Shown here: one piece after another, positions 1 to 8,768 of the stretch
Layout: each line of letters begins with the position of its first letter
Position numbering within the stretch: position 1 is the first letter of the stretch
Assembly: GCA_012839565.1 (NCBI GenBank)
Contig: DUMZ01000018.1
Span: forward strand, 1 to 64,000
From: Anaerolineaceae bacterium
GTDB lineage: Bacteria; Chloroflexota; Anaerolineae; Anaerolineales; Anaerolineaceae
Length of the DNA stretch: 64,000 nucleotides
Direction of reading: 5' to 3'
Made by a program: the position numbers and the translations under genes
The notes under the pieces: generated by a model
What the model saw: the letters and a program-made list of their open reading frames with translations, nothing else
What the model was told of the DNA's origin: nothing
Database searches by the model: none

Positions 1-874
1 CCGAGAAGATTTCGCGCAATGCCACAGCGTAGGGCAGGTCATACCAGAACTTTGGTGCGGGTGGCGAGTTGGGGGGTACCGTGCTAAGACCGATAAGGTC
101 TTTGGGCATGCCAGAGCGCACACTATAAGCACAGTTGATGCCATGTTGCACAAGCAATTCGGGCATCACCAGCCAACCAGCTTTCGCGGTTGCGTTGGCG
201 TTGTGCGCGCCGTCAATCTGGAAGATACCCGCTGATGACATCACACTTTTTGCTTCTGCAGCATCCACAAAAGAGCGGTACATATTGATGTTGCGATACA
301 GAACGTTATATTGCGGGTCCTGATGCGCGCCGTTGATGCCTTCTTCCGCAAAGAGCACGGCAACTTCAGGCCCAGCGACACCAGAAACATAACTGTGGAA
401 GTTGATTGGGCGTCCAACTTCTTCTTCAATCAGATCAATCGCTTTGCGCGAAGCACGAATTTGCTTGCGTGTGATGGGCACACCACCAACACCTTCGGGG
501 GTACCTTCCATCAAACCATCAATATGGCTTTGGCCGGTATGGCGAATAACCATCAAGTGGTCGGCACCATGCCAGGCGCCCATGCGCATTCGGCGGATAT
601 CATCTTCAAAACGGCCAGAAGCGATTTCCGTTGTCACGACGGGTTTGGGTTGGGGGTCAATGTTGTCGAAATACTTCGAAGCGGGCAATCCGATACTGCG
701 TTTTAGGGGTTCTGCCATATCACGATAGTGGAAGGGTCCCATATCAACGCCTTCTTCGGGCACGACGCGCCAGGTCCAGCCTTTGCGTGGTGGGCGATAG
801 TCTTCAAGGTTCTCGAGAATCGCTTCGATGTCTAATTTCTTGTTAGGATCTAAAGGTTGCATTTTCTTAGTCAT
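1..874 (-). CDS. oraE: D-ornithine 4,5-aminomutase, large subunit (partial)
   Basis: Catalytic subunit of the adenosylcobalamin- and PLP-dependent mutase that moves the terminal amino group of D-ornithine to give 2,4-diaminopentanoate. Only the N-terminal 291 codons are here; the family is roughly 730-740 residues, so the cobalamin-binding and PLP-lysine region lies outside the window. The translation starts MTKKMQPLDPNK and holds OraE-like stretches such as RRMRMGAWHGADHLMVIRHT, FHSYVSGVAGPEVA and INGAHQDPQYNVLYR. The ATG sits 2 bases after the oraS stop and its ribosome site (GAGGAGG) lies within the last oraS codons, so the two subunits are probably translationally coupled. Last visible gene of the ord-ortA-ortB-oraS-oraE transcript. 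Confidence 0.93.
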   Translation of the reverse strand, partial: MTKKMQPLDPNKKLDIEAILENLEDYRPPRKGWTWRVVPEEGVDMGPFHYRDMAEPLKRSIGLPASKYFDNIDPQPKPVVTTEIASGRFEDDIRRMRMGAWHGADHLMVIRHTGQSHIDGLMEGTPEGVGGVPITRKQIRASRKAIDLIEEEVGRPINFHSYVSGVAGPEVAVLFAEEGINGAHQDPQYNVLYRNINMYRSFVDAAEAKSVMSSAGIFQIDGAHNANATAKAGWLVMPELLVQHGINCAYSVRSGMPKDLIGLSTVPPNSPPAPKFWYDLPYAVALREIFS

Positions 875-876
875 GA

Positions 877-1236
877 TTATGCCTCCTCAAACAGTCCATT
901 GAGGACTTCTTTGTTTTCTAAAATAGCATCGCCAGCGGCTTTTACGTCGATATCCAGTTTTTGGCAAAGTTTCAACAGAACATGTCCTGCGCCTTTGCCA
1001 AGCAAACCGGCCTGGTGGATAGCGTCCACAATGCCATGCGATTTGGCACTATCAATGCCCATTCTCAGCAAAATGGAACGTTCGATAGAAGGCGATGTAT
1101 GTGTGCGTGCCAGGTCGATGATGGGATCAACGACTTTATAGCACAAGTCCCAAAAATGATCTTTGAGTTCGTCGTCGCTAAGCGTCTTTAAACGTTCGTG
1201 ACGAATCTCAAATTGTTTGATACGTTCATCTGTCAT
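877..1236 (-). CDS. oraS: D-ornithine 4,5-aminomutase, small subunit
   Basis: Small partner of OraE in the D-ornithine aminomutase complex. The 119-residue length fits known OraS (about 120). The protein starts MTDERIKQFEIRHERLKTL and is helical and charged, with the conserved-looking segments SIERSILLRMG and GHVLLKLCQK. It lies between ortB (12 bases upstream) and oraE (2 bases downstream). The call rests on length, sequence character and the unmistakable neighbours; OraS has no independent catalytic motif to check. Confidence 0.92.
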   Translation of the reverse strand: MTDERIKQFEIRHERLKTLSDDELKDHFWDLCYKVVDPIIDLARTHTSPSIERSILLRMGIDSAKSHGIVDAIHQAGLLGKGAGHVLLKLCQKLDIDVKAAGDAILENKEVLNGLFEEA

Positions 1237-1248
1237 TTGTCTCTCCTT

Positions 1249-2661
1249 TTATTCTCCTTGAGGTAAACTGGCACGCACCCAGTCGGGTGTGCTCTTGATG
1301 TCAGCTGCCAAAAAGGCAATGTCTTCGTCAGTCCAGGCTTCAACAGGATGGCGTTTGGCAGCGTTGCGCAGGTAGGAATGTCTGAGACTGTCCATATCCT
1401 GTGCTTTGCCCCGTACCTGTTCAAGCCGTTCGGGCAGGACGATTGTTTTTCCAGGTACGTTTTCAGCGGGGTCGCCAACGTAAACCTTGATGCCATTTTC
1501 GCGCGCGAAACTGAGCTGGCTGTTGTGATGTTTGCCAGCGCCGGTATATTCGGTTTCCTGCACCACGACAATTTGATCGCGGTCCATTTGGCGCGCCATG
1601 GCAACAGCTGCGGTCAAACTGGTGTTTCCAGCGGGACCACGCTCGATGCCTTCAAGTTTCGTGAGCAACTCGGTCACATAAAAGACCTCGCCTTGGGTCA
1701 CAAGTTGGTATTCGTCCATGTAGCGCAAACTGCGCGCGGCGTTGCGGGGCACGTCGGCACGATCTGGCCAGGTGGCAAAGGGCACACCAAAACCGGTGTG
1801 TCCGGTGGTAAAAGATTTTTTGTTGAAGTCTGTATCAGAGGCCATGTGTAAGCCACTCAAATCAACCGAGCAAGCCACAATGCGGGTATCGTGGGCTCCA
1901 GCGGCTAAAATACCACGCGCTGTACCGGTCAGATTGCCACCACCCGCCTGGGTGATAATGACAGCGTCGGGGTCCTGGCCATATCGCGCGCGTACCTGCT
2001 CAACAATCTCGGTGCCGAGCGTTTCCACGCCACGAATGCCAAATGGCGTATACAAACTGGCGTTAAAGAAGCCAGTTTGTTCGAGCGTCAGCAAATGAAT
2101 GTAGAACAGTTCCGGACCGACGGTGAGTTTAATCACTTCCGCGCCGTAAGCTTCACACTTGCGCCCTTTTTCAATGATTTCAGGCTGACCAACGCCACGT
2201 GAGTCATAAACCTCCTGAATAACGATGCATTTCAAACCGCGCTGGTTGGCTTGCGAAGCGACCGCGGCGCCATAATTGCCACTAGTGGCGGCCACAACGC
2301 CCTTGAAACCTTTTTTAGCGGCTTCAAAAACCGAAAGTGCTGCCCGGCGGGCTTTAAAACTACCTGAGGCGTTCGCGGCTTCATCTTTCAAAAGAATACG
2401 CGCGCCTTTGCCAGGTTCAGAGATTTTGCGCACGGCTTCGGTCAAGCGTCTGAGTTCAAAAAGGGGTGTATTGCCGACCTTGGTTTCAGCCTGAATTTTA
2501 ACAATCTCTTCGTGGCTGTAACCAGTATCGCGCATCATGCGTTCGTAGTCAAAAGCGATAGGGCTGGAAATGTAATCGTCATAATCCATACCCACAGAGG
2601 CTTTCATGATTTCGTTACTGCGTGCCATAACGGCACTGTAGCTGTTATCGCGCGCGCTCAT
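1249..2661 (-). CDS. ortB: 2-amino-4-oxopentanoate thiolase, PLP subunit
   Basis: PLP-binding subunit of the thiolase that cleaves 2-amino-4-oxopentanoate with CoA to acetyl-CoA and D-alanine, the energy-yielding end of ornithine fermentation. At 470 residues it is a fold-type II PLP enzyme related to threonine synthase. The PLP lysine is in ASGSFKARRA (about residue 105), followed by the glycine/asparagine cofactor loop ATSGNYGAAVA. A second glycine-rich motif, TQAGGGNLTG, binds the phosphate. Its start overlaps the ortA stop by one base, implying coupled translation. Fold-type II enzymes are similar to one another, but the adjacent ortA and oraS settle the assignment. Confidence 0.93.
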   Translation of the reverse strand: MSARDNSYSAVMARSNEIMKASVGMDYDDYISSPIAFDYERMMRDTGYSHEEIVKIQAETKVGNTPLFELRRLTEAVRKISEPGKGARILLKDEAANASGSFKARRAALSVFEAAKKGFKGVVAATSGNYGAAVASQANQRGLKCIVIQEVYDSRGVGQPEIIEKGRKCEAYGAEVIKLTVGPELFYIHLLTLEQTGFFNASLYTPFGIRGVETLGTEIVEQVRARYGQDPDAVIITQAGGGNLTGTARGILAAGAHDTRIVACSVDLSGLHMASDTDFNKKSFTTGHTGFGVPFATWPDRADVPRNAARSLRYMDEYQLVTQGEVFYVTELLTKLEGIERGPAGNTSLTAAVAMARQMDRDQIVVVQETEYTGAGKHHNSQLSFARENGIKVYVGDPAENVPGKTIVLPERLEQVRGKAQDMDSLRHSYLRNAAKRHPVEAWTDEDIAFLAADIKSTPDWVRASLPQGE

Positions 2662-2948
2662 TATGCCTCCTCTTTGTCTATGCCGATATGCAAAAGTTCA
2701 GCCATTGTTGGCCCAAAACTATGGTTATAGCTGGGATTGACTGTCTTTAAAATGCCCTGATGTTCACGTCCGATGAGCGATTTAACAGTAACTTCATCGC
2801 CTATTTCAGCGTCCGTGGTCAAAAAACCACTTAAACGCATGACGTATGGGGTTTTCTTTGTATCTTCGGGTAAGTTTTGAGCGCGTTCTTCGGGTTGTAA
2901 AACGATGTGCTCAATCTCAACCCAGCTTCCTTTTTCGATTTTAGCCAT
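2661..2948 (-). CDS. ortA: 2-amino-4-oxopentanoate thiolase, small subunit
   Basis: Small (95-residue) subunit of the OrtAB thiolase. Sequence features are WVEIEHIVLQPEERAQNLPE near the N terminus, a short beta-rich middle, and a C-terminal stretch containing NPSYNHSFGPTMAELLHIG. The length and the position between ord (3 bases away) and ortB (1-base overlap) match the OrtA subunit of clostridial ornithine fermenters. No catalytic residues can be assigned from sequence alone. Confidence 0.9.
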   Translation of the reverse strand: MAKIEKGSWVEIEHIVLQPEERAQNLPEDTKKTPYVMRLSGFLTTDAEIGDEVTVKSLIGREHQGILKTVNPSYNHSFGPTMAELLHIGIDKEEA

Positions 2949-2951
2949 ATA

Positions 2952-3989
2952 TTAGACCCTTCGGGTATAAGCAGTTTCGCCCATCAGTGCTGCTGGCGTG
3001 GGCATGTCAATCATGCGTTTCAAGCCAGGAGTAGCGGCGAAAATGTGGGGAATCATGTTGACGGCAATGCCCTGGGTCGCGATGCCACCCGCGTATTCGG
3101 GGGTAATCGCCATGTGCACTTCGGGTGTGCCATAAATGTTGATGTAGTCACCGGTATCTTGTCCCTCAAGCTGGGGATGAACCTGTTGCGGGTGGATGAG
3201 CCGGATAACTTCTTTGTCACCACGATAGCCGATGCCGATATGCGCGCAACCAGCCACCATACCGGGTTCAATCACCACGTGCGGGGTTTCCCGGCGCACG
3301 GAGCTGACGATAGGTTCGCGGATTTCTTCGATGCGGTCAACACCCAAGCCGATAGCATCGCTAATCATACGAATGGATTCTGGGAAGCCAACGTGTCCAA
3401 CAATAGTGCCAGCTTCAACACCAGCGCGGAAAGCTTCGGGACTGGTACCCACGCCCTGGGTTTCCATCACGGTAGGACCGTAGGGGCTAAGGTCATTGAC
3501 ACGTGAAGCCTCAATGCGTTCCACATCATGGCAACCGCCAGTCAGCATGACGACCATCAGGTCAAGCACGTAGCCGGGGTTCACGCCAGTACCCAGGATA
3601 CTCACACCGTTGGCTTTGGCGAGTTCATCCAGTTCTTTGGCGAGTTCGGGACTTTGGGCTTCTGGTGTTGACATTTCTTCAGCGATGGAAATACAGTTGA
3701 TGCCCGCTTTGAGAATTTTGCGCAGGTCTGGCATTTGTTTTTCAGTCCACGAAGTGGTGGCAATGACCACAACATCAACTTTTTCTTTGTCAAGGACGGT
3801 TTCGGGTTTGTTGGTGACGATGACGCCAGTGTTTTCAACACCGAGTATCTCACCCAGGTCTTTGCCATTGTAGCCTTCGTAGCCATCCACGGCAGCAACA
3901 ATTTTTAGGCCTGATTTTTTGAGCGCGAGCCTGGCCATGCCACTGCCCATTGCACCCAATCCCCATTGAAGCACACGAATTTGTTTCAT
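2952..3989 (-). CDS. ord: 2,4-diaminopentanoate dehydrogenase
   Basis: NAD(P)-dependent oxidative deamination of 2,4-diaminopentanoate to 2-amino-4-oxopentanoate plus ammonia. The 345-residue protein starts with a Rossmann dinucleotide motif, VLQWGLGAMGSGMARLAL, and has the dihydrodipicolinate-reductase-like layout of the Ord family (for example ILGTGVNPGYVLDLMVVML). The AAGGAGA ribosome site lies about 8 bases before the ATG. First gene of the ornithine operon; a divergent 421-bp gap separates it from selD. Coenzyme preference (NAD or NADP) cannot be read here. Confidence 0.93.
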   Translation of the reverse strand: MKQIRVLQWGLGAMGSGMARLALKKSGLKIVAAVDGYEGYNGKDLGEILGVENTGVIVTNKPETVLDKEKVDVVVIATTSWTEKQMPDLRKILKAGINCISIAEEMSTPEAQSPELAKELDELAKANGVSILGTGVNPGYVLDLMVVMLTGGCHDVERIEASRVNDLSPYGPTVMETQGVGTSPEAFRAGVEAGTIVGHVGFPESIRMISDAIGLGVDRIEEIREPIVSSVRRETPHVVIEPGMVAGCAHIGIGYRGDKEVIRLIHPQQVHPQLEGQDTGDYINIYGTPEVHMAITPEYAGGIATQGIAVNMIPHIFAATPGLKRMIDMPTPAALMGETAYTRRV

Positions 3990-4410
3990 TGATTAATCTC
4001 CTTAAAGTTTTTTATATCGCGGTGATTAACGCGTTTGTTTTTAAAGATTAATCCGGCAGAAAGACATCCTCTCGCCACCGTTCGCTTCGTGGGTCATTGT
4101 TTGCGCAAAGAAACTGCACAAGGCAGAAAACGGCGTGAAAGACTGCCTGATATATATTGTAGATACGCAAAAAAACTACGTGGCACTTTTTCTGCCAGGG
4201 AATGTTGCGTATCACTTTGTTTCGGCCATTCATTATCTTGCCGAATCTTCTCCATTATACCTGTTGTCGCTTTATTAAGGTAGCGAACGACTGTAATCGT
4301 TATTTGCTCATCCACACATCAGTTTTTTAACTTCTATGCAGTTAGGGTCTTGCATAACAACAATGTCTGGTTTATTCCCAAGCCGCAATAAATCGGCTAC
4401 AATAAATCCC
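3990..4410. other. Divergent intergenic region ord / selD
   Basis: 421 bases without a convincing gene. It must hold the promoter of the ornithine operon (an AT-rich GATATAAAA stretch lies just upstream of the ord ribosome site) and that of selD (a TACAAT hexamer close to the selD ATG). Short open frames here have no ribosome sites or recognisable sequence. I looked for a cobalamin riboswitch, which would suit a B12-dependent pathway, and saw no convincing B12 box. Confidence 0.5.
4399..4404 (+). promoter_or_regulatory. Possible -10 box of selD
   Basis: TACAAT ends six bases before the chosen selD ATG, and there is no Shine-Dalgarno sequence between. If it is the real -10, transcription would start at or next to the start codon, giving a leaderless mRNA. 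No clear -35 hexamer is seen. Confidence 0.4.
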
Positions 4411-5478
4411 ATGGAAGATAAAGCCAAAGACATCCGCTTGACCACGCTGTCAGGCAGTGCTGGTTGAGCCTCAAAACTATGTGCTGAGGCACTGGCGCAG
4501 GTTCTGCAGCCAATCAAAGAAACTTTTGCTGCCGAAGACTACCCGGATTTACTGGTCGGTCTAAGCGCGCCCGACGACGCCGCCGTGTGGAAATTAAACG
4601 AGCATACAGCGGTAGTCTTGACAACCGACTTCTTCACGCCGGTTGTGGACGACCCCTATGCCTATGGTGCCATCGCGGCTGCCAACAGCATTTCGGATAT
4701 CTACGCGATGGGTGCTGAACCCGTCCTGGCACTCAATATTGCAGCCCTGCCCGCGGATTTGCCCGTTGAACTTTTGCGAGATATTATGCGTGGCGCGGCG
4801 GATAAATGTCATGAGGCGGGTGTAGTTATCGCTGGTGGACATACCGTAACCGATCCCGAGCCTAAATTTGGTTTGGCGGTTTTAGGTTTGGTGAATCCTG
4901 CGGATATTCTCACTAAAAAGGGCTTGCAGGCTGGCGACGCGCTGTTTTTGAGCAAACCCCTGGGCATCGGGGTAAGTACAACCGCCCTAAAACGTGGCAA
5001 ATTAGGCCCAGATGCCCTGCAAACGATTACTGAATGGATGATGCGCCTGAACAAAGACGTGGCAGAGCTGGCAGAAACCTGTGATTTGCAGGCGGTGACC
5101 GATATCACTGGCTTTGGGCTCATGGGGCACGCTTCGGAAATGGCAAAGGCTTCTGGCGTTGGGCTGGAGTTTTGGTATGACCATTTGCCCATCCACGACT
5201 GCGCGCAAGCTTGCATTGAGGCTTTTACCTACCCCGGTGGCGCGTTTAACAACCGGCTTCATTTTGGCAAGAATGTTTTTATTGACCCTGAACTGAGCGA
5301 AAACCAACACATGGTCATTTTTGACCCCCAAACCAGTGGTGGCTTGTTGATGGGTGTGCCTGCTGAAAAAGTTTCGCGGTTCAAGGCTCTGGCAAACGAA
5401 CGCGGTGTCGATGTCTGGCAAATCGGCAGGGTTTTGGCAGAAAACGAGTACCGCCTGCTGTCTCAAAAGCCGGTTTAG
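4411..5478 (+). CDS. selD: Selenide, water dikinase, Sec-containing (in-frame UGA)
   Basis: Makes selenophosphate from selenide and ATP, the selenium donor for tRNA-Sec and selenouridine. The reading frame is continuous over 355 residues if the TGA at 4465-4467 is read as selenocysteine. The N terminus then reads IRLTTLSGSAG-U-ASKL, which aligns with E. coli SelD IRLTQYSHGAG-C-GCK: U19 sits at catalytic Cys17 and K22 at catalytic Lys20. Downstream are the ATP/Mg-binding aspartates (SAPDDAAVW, TTDFFTPVVDDPY), ANSISDIYAMGA, and GGHTV. A conventional caller would start at 4585 and lose the active site. An in-frame ATG at 4363 also exists, but 4411 gives the usual short N terminus. Single gene, divergent from ord. 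Confidence 0.93.
4465..4511 (+). promoter_or_regulatory. Candidate bacterial SECIS element in selD
   Basis: RNA directly after the UGA (4465-4467) can form two hairpins. The first pairs GCCTCA (4468-4473) with TGAGGC (4485-4490). The second pairs GGC+GCAG (4494-4500) with CTGC+GCC (4504-4511, one bulged A) around a three-base GUU loop whose first base is G, 33 bases after the UGA. That loop size, the G at the top, and the distance fit the published bacterial SECIS rule (apical loop 16-37 bases after UGA, G in its first two positions). Folding was done by eye. Confidence 0.6.
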
Positions 5479-5542
5479 TTTTTTCAATAGTCATGTAATA
5501 GCGTCGGCGAGACGCCTCCGCGAACGGAAAAACATTGCTTTT

Positions 5543-5566
5543 AACTGTGGTCTTTTGACCACGGTT
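5543..5566. terminator. Bidirectional terminator between selD and the PIG-L gene
   Basis: AACTGTGGTC, a TTTT loop, then GACCACGGTT form a 10-bp stem with one G-U pair. It lies between the convergent ends of selD and the PIG-L gene, with T-rich sequence on the plus side. Confidence 0.6.
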
Positions 5567-5574
5567 TATTCACC

Positions 5575-6432
5575 TTAGACAGGCAAATCACCCATAATAC
5601 TGGCAAGATTGCCATCAATCTCGTCCCTTGTCGCGCGGAGAATCTCCTGCATAAACGCGCGCGGGCAGAGTTGATCATCCAAAATGAGCGGAGTCATATC
5701 CATGGCGATACTCAAACGCGAATGAGCGTCTGGCGCGTAGGGGTCTTGAAAAGTGGCATTCGCGAGACGACGCCCGATGACAGCTTGTTCGTAATTCTTT
5801 CCCCCCGCAATTTGTGAGCGAAAGGTGTTAATCAGCGCCGATTGTAATTCCGGTCGCGCGGAAACATCCAAAAGCACTTTATGCGTGTCCGGCAGAAAAT
5901 CCAAAGAGCGCCATACCTCGCAGCCATAAAGCTTATCAGGACGCAGTTTCCTGGGCAATCGCCGAATAGCTTTGATAACGTGTAAGCCAACCGCCAGGTG
6001 CGTTTTGTGCTTGTCAGCCAGATTGTGCGTGTAAATTACCTTGGGCTGAGCCAAATTAAGCAACCTGACAAGTTCGCTGGTCAATGGCTCAAAATCCAGT
6101 TGGCGCACGTCGCTACTCCGGTGCCCTAAAAGGACGCAGTTGGCGTAATCGCCAATTTCAGCGGCTTTGGTCTGTTCTGCTGCGCGGATTTCAACCATCT
6201 CATCATCACTCACGTCCGCAAACTCACCCGCTCGTGGCGTGCCCCGTCCATCAGTAACAACACAGGCCCCAAAACGACAGTGTTCCTGTTGGTAACAAGC
6301 CAAAATGCCATGGAAGGCCATGATTTCAATATCATCCTGGTGGGCGCTAATCGCAAAATGCGTCGTTTTGCGGATATTCTCAAAAGAGCTATCGCCTACA
6401 CCATGACTCAAGTTCTTCTCACAAGCCATCAT
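5575..6432 (-). CDS. PIG-L/LmbE family deacetylase
   Basis: Zinc-dependent N-acetyl-sugar or related amide deacetylase of the PIG-L (LmbE) superfamily, 285 residues. The family's N-terminal metal motif AHPDD appears as SAHQDDIEIM (about residue 30), with Gln in the Pro position. The second metal motif is THNLADKHKTHLAVG (about residue 135). The true substrate cannot be told; relatives act on GlcNAc-PI, mycothiol or bacillithiol precursors, or lincomycin intermediates. It lies 5 bases after lplA, with GGGGG as ribosome site; the ATG at 6429 is an equally possible start. It probably shares a transcript with lplA and alr. Confidence 0.8.
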   Translation of the reverse strand: MMACEKNLSHGVGDSSFENIRKTTHFAISAHQDDIEIMAFHGILACYQQEHCRFGACVVTDGRGTPRAGEFADVSDDEMVEIRAAEQTKAAEIGDYANCVLLGHRSSDVRQLDFEPLTSELVRLLNLAQPKVIYTHNLADKHKTHLAVGLHVIKAIRRLPRKLRPDKLYGCEVWRSLDFLPDTHKVLLDVSARPELQSALINTFRSQIAGGKNYEQAVIGRRLANATFQDPYAPDAHSRLSIAMDMTPLILDDQLCPRAFMQEILRATRDEIDGNLASIMGDLPV

Positions 6433-6437
6433 GCCCC

Positions 6438-7427
6438 CTAATACAAAAGACTGATGAGTTCTTCAAGGCTGAAGTTCACAAAATAATCGCTAATGAGCAT
6501 ATTCTCAAGCGCTTTGGCGATGGCTGATGGCGTGTATTGAACATTTGTGAGAGCCTTCTCCAGTTCGTCCACGCTACGTTGGCCAAAAAAATCACCGTAG
6601 AACTTGATATCTTTTATCACACCTTGGGCAACGTCAAGATAAACCTCAATTTCGCCACCCGGATAGCGGGTTTCGCGCCGGATATCAAAAGCCGGTGAAC
6701 GACCGTAGTTCCAGTCCCAGTTACGATAGCGTTCCTGAGCGAGTTGCTGAATAGCCTGCCAGTCATCATCGGTCAACACATATTCACGCACATCGCCACC
6801 TTCAAAAACGCCCTCAATAATCCGCGAACGGAAAGCTTCAATGCTCATTAACTCGCCCTGGATAAATTCGCTGATGTTGGCAACACGTGAACGAACCGAC
6901 TTGATGCCTTTGCTCTCAATCTTCGCGGCTTTCACGCGCAGCGCCTCGCCTACCCTGCCTAAGTCAGTCTGCCACAAAAGCGTGCCGTGGCTCACCATGC
7001 GCTCACCAGCGACATATTGCGCGTTACCGGAGATTTTTTGCCCGTTGACCACAATGTCGTTTCGCCCGCGCAGTTCGGCAGGCACGCCCATCTCATTGAG
7101 CACCTTGATGACTGGCTCAGTGAATTTTTTAAAGTTGGTGAAGTTATCTTTGGAGTAAGGCGCGATGAACGAAAAATTGAGATTGCCCTCATCGTGATAC
7201 ACCGCCCCACCACCCGAAAGCCGACGCACCACTTTGATATTGTGCGCTTCAACGTAGTCAGTATTGATTTCCTGGATAGTGTTTTGGTTGCGTCCGATGA
7301 TAATCGATGGCCCATTAATATAGAAGAGCAGTATTTCATCTTTGGGCGCGATATTGCGTATTACATATTCTTCAGCAGCAAGGTTTAAACTGGGATCATG
7401 GCTGTTACCGGTGTTGACATAGAGCAT
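6438..7427 (-). CDS. lplA: Lipoate-protein ligase A
   Basis: ATP-dependent attachment of free lipoate to lipoyl domains such as GcvH or 2-oxoacid dehydrogenase E2. From the ATG at 7427 the protein is 329 residues. It shows the LplA signature series: NTGNSHDPSLNLAAEEYVI, SIIIGRNQNT, VVRRLSGGGAVYHDEGNLNFSF and NDIVVNGQKISGNAQ (catalytic Lys), then the C-terminal accessory domain. The longer frame starting at 7496 would overlap alr and add a non-homologous tail; AAGGAA before 7427 supports the shorter start. Downstream of alr, upstream of the PIG-L gene. Confidence 0.93.
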   Translation of the reverse strand: MLYVNTGNSHDPSLNLAAEEYVIRNIAPKDEILLFYINGPSIIIGRNQNTIQEINTDYVEAHNIKVVRRLSGGGAVYHDEGNLNFSFIAPYSKDNFTNFKKFTEPVIKVLNEMGVPAELRGRNDIVVNGQKISGNAQYVAGERMVSHGTLLWQTDLGRVGEALRVKAAKIESKGIKSVRSRVANISEFIQGELMSIEAFRSRIIEGVFEGGDVREYVLTDDDWQAIQQLAQERYRNWDWNYGRSPAFDIRRETRYPGGEIEVYLDVAQGVIKDIKFYGDFFGQRSVDELEKALTNVQYTPSAIAKALENMLISDYFVNFSLEELISLLY

Positions 7428-7467
7428 AAATTCAAGTTCCTTTTGTGTGTAGCGTGACTTTCCAGCT

Positions 7468-8619
7468 TTATTTTTCTTCCTGCGAAGACCCATCAAAATA
7501 GTAACGCTTTACACGCTGATTGATTTGCGAGGTGATTTCGTAGGTGATGGTGTTTAATTTTTCTGCCCATTCATAAGCCGTGATTTCCAAATCGCCACTT
7601 TTGCCAAGCAGAACCACCTGATCGCCAACTTTCACATCGGTTTCGGGGCCTAAATCAATCATTGTTTGATCCATACAAACCCGACCCGCAACAGGATATG
7701 AACGCCCGTTAATCAGCATACGCCCGCGATTACTGAACTGACGATTGTAACCGTCGGCATAGCCAACCGGAACCGTCCCAATAAAGGTATCTCGCGGAGC
7801 AAGCCAGGTTTGACCATAGCTGATGGGCGTTCCCGCCTTGACCTTTTTAACGAAACTTACCCGGCTATAAAAACTCATACCCGGTTTCAAAAAGATGGTT
7901 TTGGGTGTACTCAGATCAGGATAATAGCCATAAATCATGATACCTGGCCGCACCATCTTCATAAAAGCGTTTTTATGGCCGAGAATGTCGCCGGAATTAG
8001 CACAATGGGGCAGTTCGATTTCCCGTCCGATAGCCTGGTTTACGGTTTCCACGACGTTTTTGAAGTGCTGAATTTGGTCTTCTGTGTATAAAAAGGGGTC
8101 CAAATCACTCATATCAGCGACAGGCATATGGGTAAAAATCCCTTGTAGGTGCAGGTTCGGACAGTTTTTCTCAATAAACAAGGCGCGTTCTGGCGCGATT
8201 TCCGGTCGCACGCCTATACGCCCCATGCCGGTATCGACCTTAAGATGCACATTGATTTTCTTTCCCATTCTTTTGGCAGTTTCCTGCAAAATTTGGATGT
8301 ATTCGGCATCGATGACGCTGAGCGTGACATCATTTTCAATCGCGGCTTCCATTTCTTCCGGGAAAGCGGGGGATAATTTAAGGATAGGCAAGCGAACCCC
8401 AGCCTGGCGGATAGCCATTCCTTCGGGAACAGTGGCTACCCCAATCCAATCCATGCCGCAGTCTTCAGCCACCCGCGCGACTTCCACCGAGCCATGCCCA
8501 TAAGCATTGGCTTTTAGCGCTGGCAAAATTTTCACATCCGGCCCCACCCTTTCGCGGATGGCAAGCAAATTATCGCGGATATTGTCCAAATGAATTTTTA
8601 CGTGGGTTTGATAGAGCAT
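7468..8619 (-). CDS. alr: Alanine racemase
   Basis: PLP enzyme interconverting L- and D-alanine for peptidoglycan. 383 residues. The PLP lysine is in LPALKANAYGHG (about residue 35) and the opposing catalytic tyrosine in PISYGQTWLA, followed by the conserved GRVCMDQTMIDLG. Besides cell-wall supply, it could convert the D-alanine released by OrtAB into L-alanine for catabolism; that link is inference from the shared neighbourhood. Likely transcribed with lplA and the PIG-L gene. Confidence 0.95.
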   Translation of the reverse strand: MLYQTHVKIHLDNIRDNLLAIRERVGPDVKILPALKANAYGHGSVEVARVAEDCGMDWIGVATVPEGMAIRQAGVRLPILKLSPAFPEEMEAAIENDVTLSVIDAEYIQILQETAKRMGKKINVHLKVDTGMGRIGVRPEIAPERALFIEKNCPNLHLQGIFTHMPVADMSDLDPFLYTEDQIQHFKNVVETVNQAIGREIELPHCANSGDILGHKNAFMKMVRPGIMIYGYYPDLSTPKTIFLKPGMSFYSRVSFVKKVKAGTPISYGQTWLAPRDTFIGTVPVGYADGYNRQFSNRGRMLINGRSYPVAGRVCMDQTMIDLGPETDVKVGDQVVLLGKSGDLEITAYEWAEKLNTITYEITSQINQRVKRYYFDGSSQEEK

Positions 8620-8768
8620 TTTTGAGGCTTTCTTGGCTTTTATCTGTTATATAGACTGTATTAGTCCGCGTTCGATTATACCAAGTCCCTATTAGACTGG
8701 CACATAGACATAGCAAAGTAAGAGAATATGCATTCGCGCTTGGTAAAAAAGACCACGACACCCGGGGT

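Noticed and set aside
4035..4283. 82-residue plus-strand frame between ord and selD
   Set aside because: No ribosome site, low-complexity cysteine/arginine composition, no family resemblance.
3990..4410. Cobalamin riboswitch upstream of the B12-dependent ornithine operon
   Set aside because: A GTGCCAC stretch is present on the minus strand, but no B12 box or supporting helices could be found.
4585..5478. SelD starting at the ATG at 4585
   Set aside because: This loses the conserved IRLT...G[U/C]..K active site, which is present in frame upstream across a TGA with a SECIS-like hairpin.
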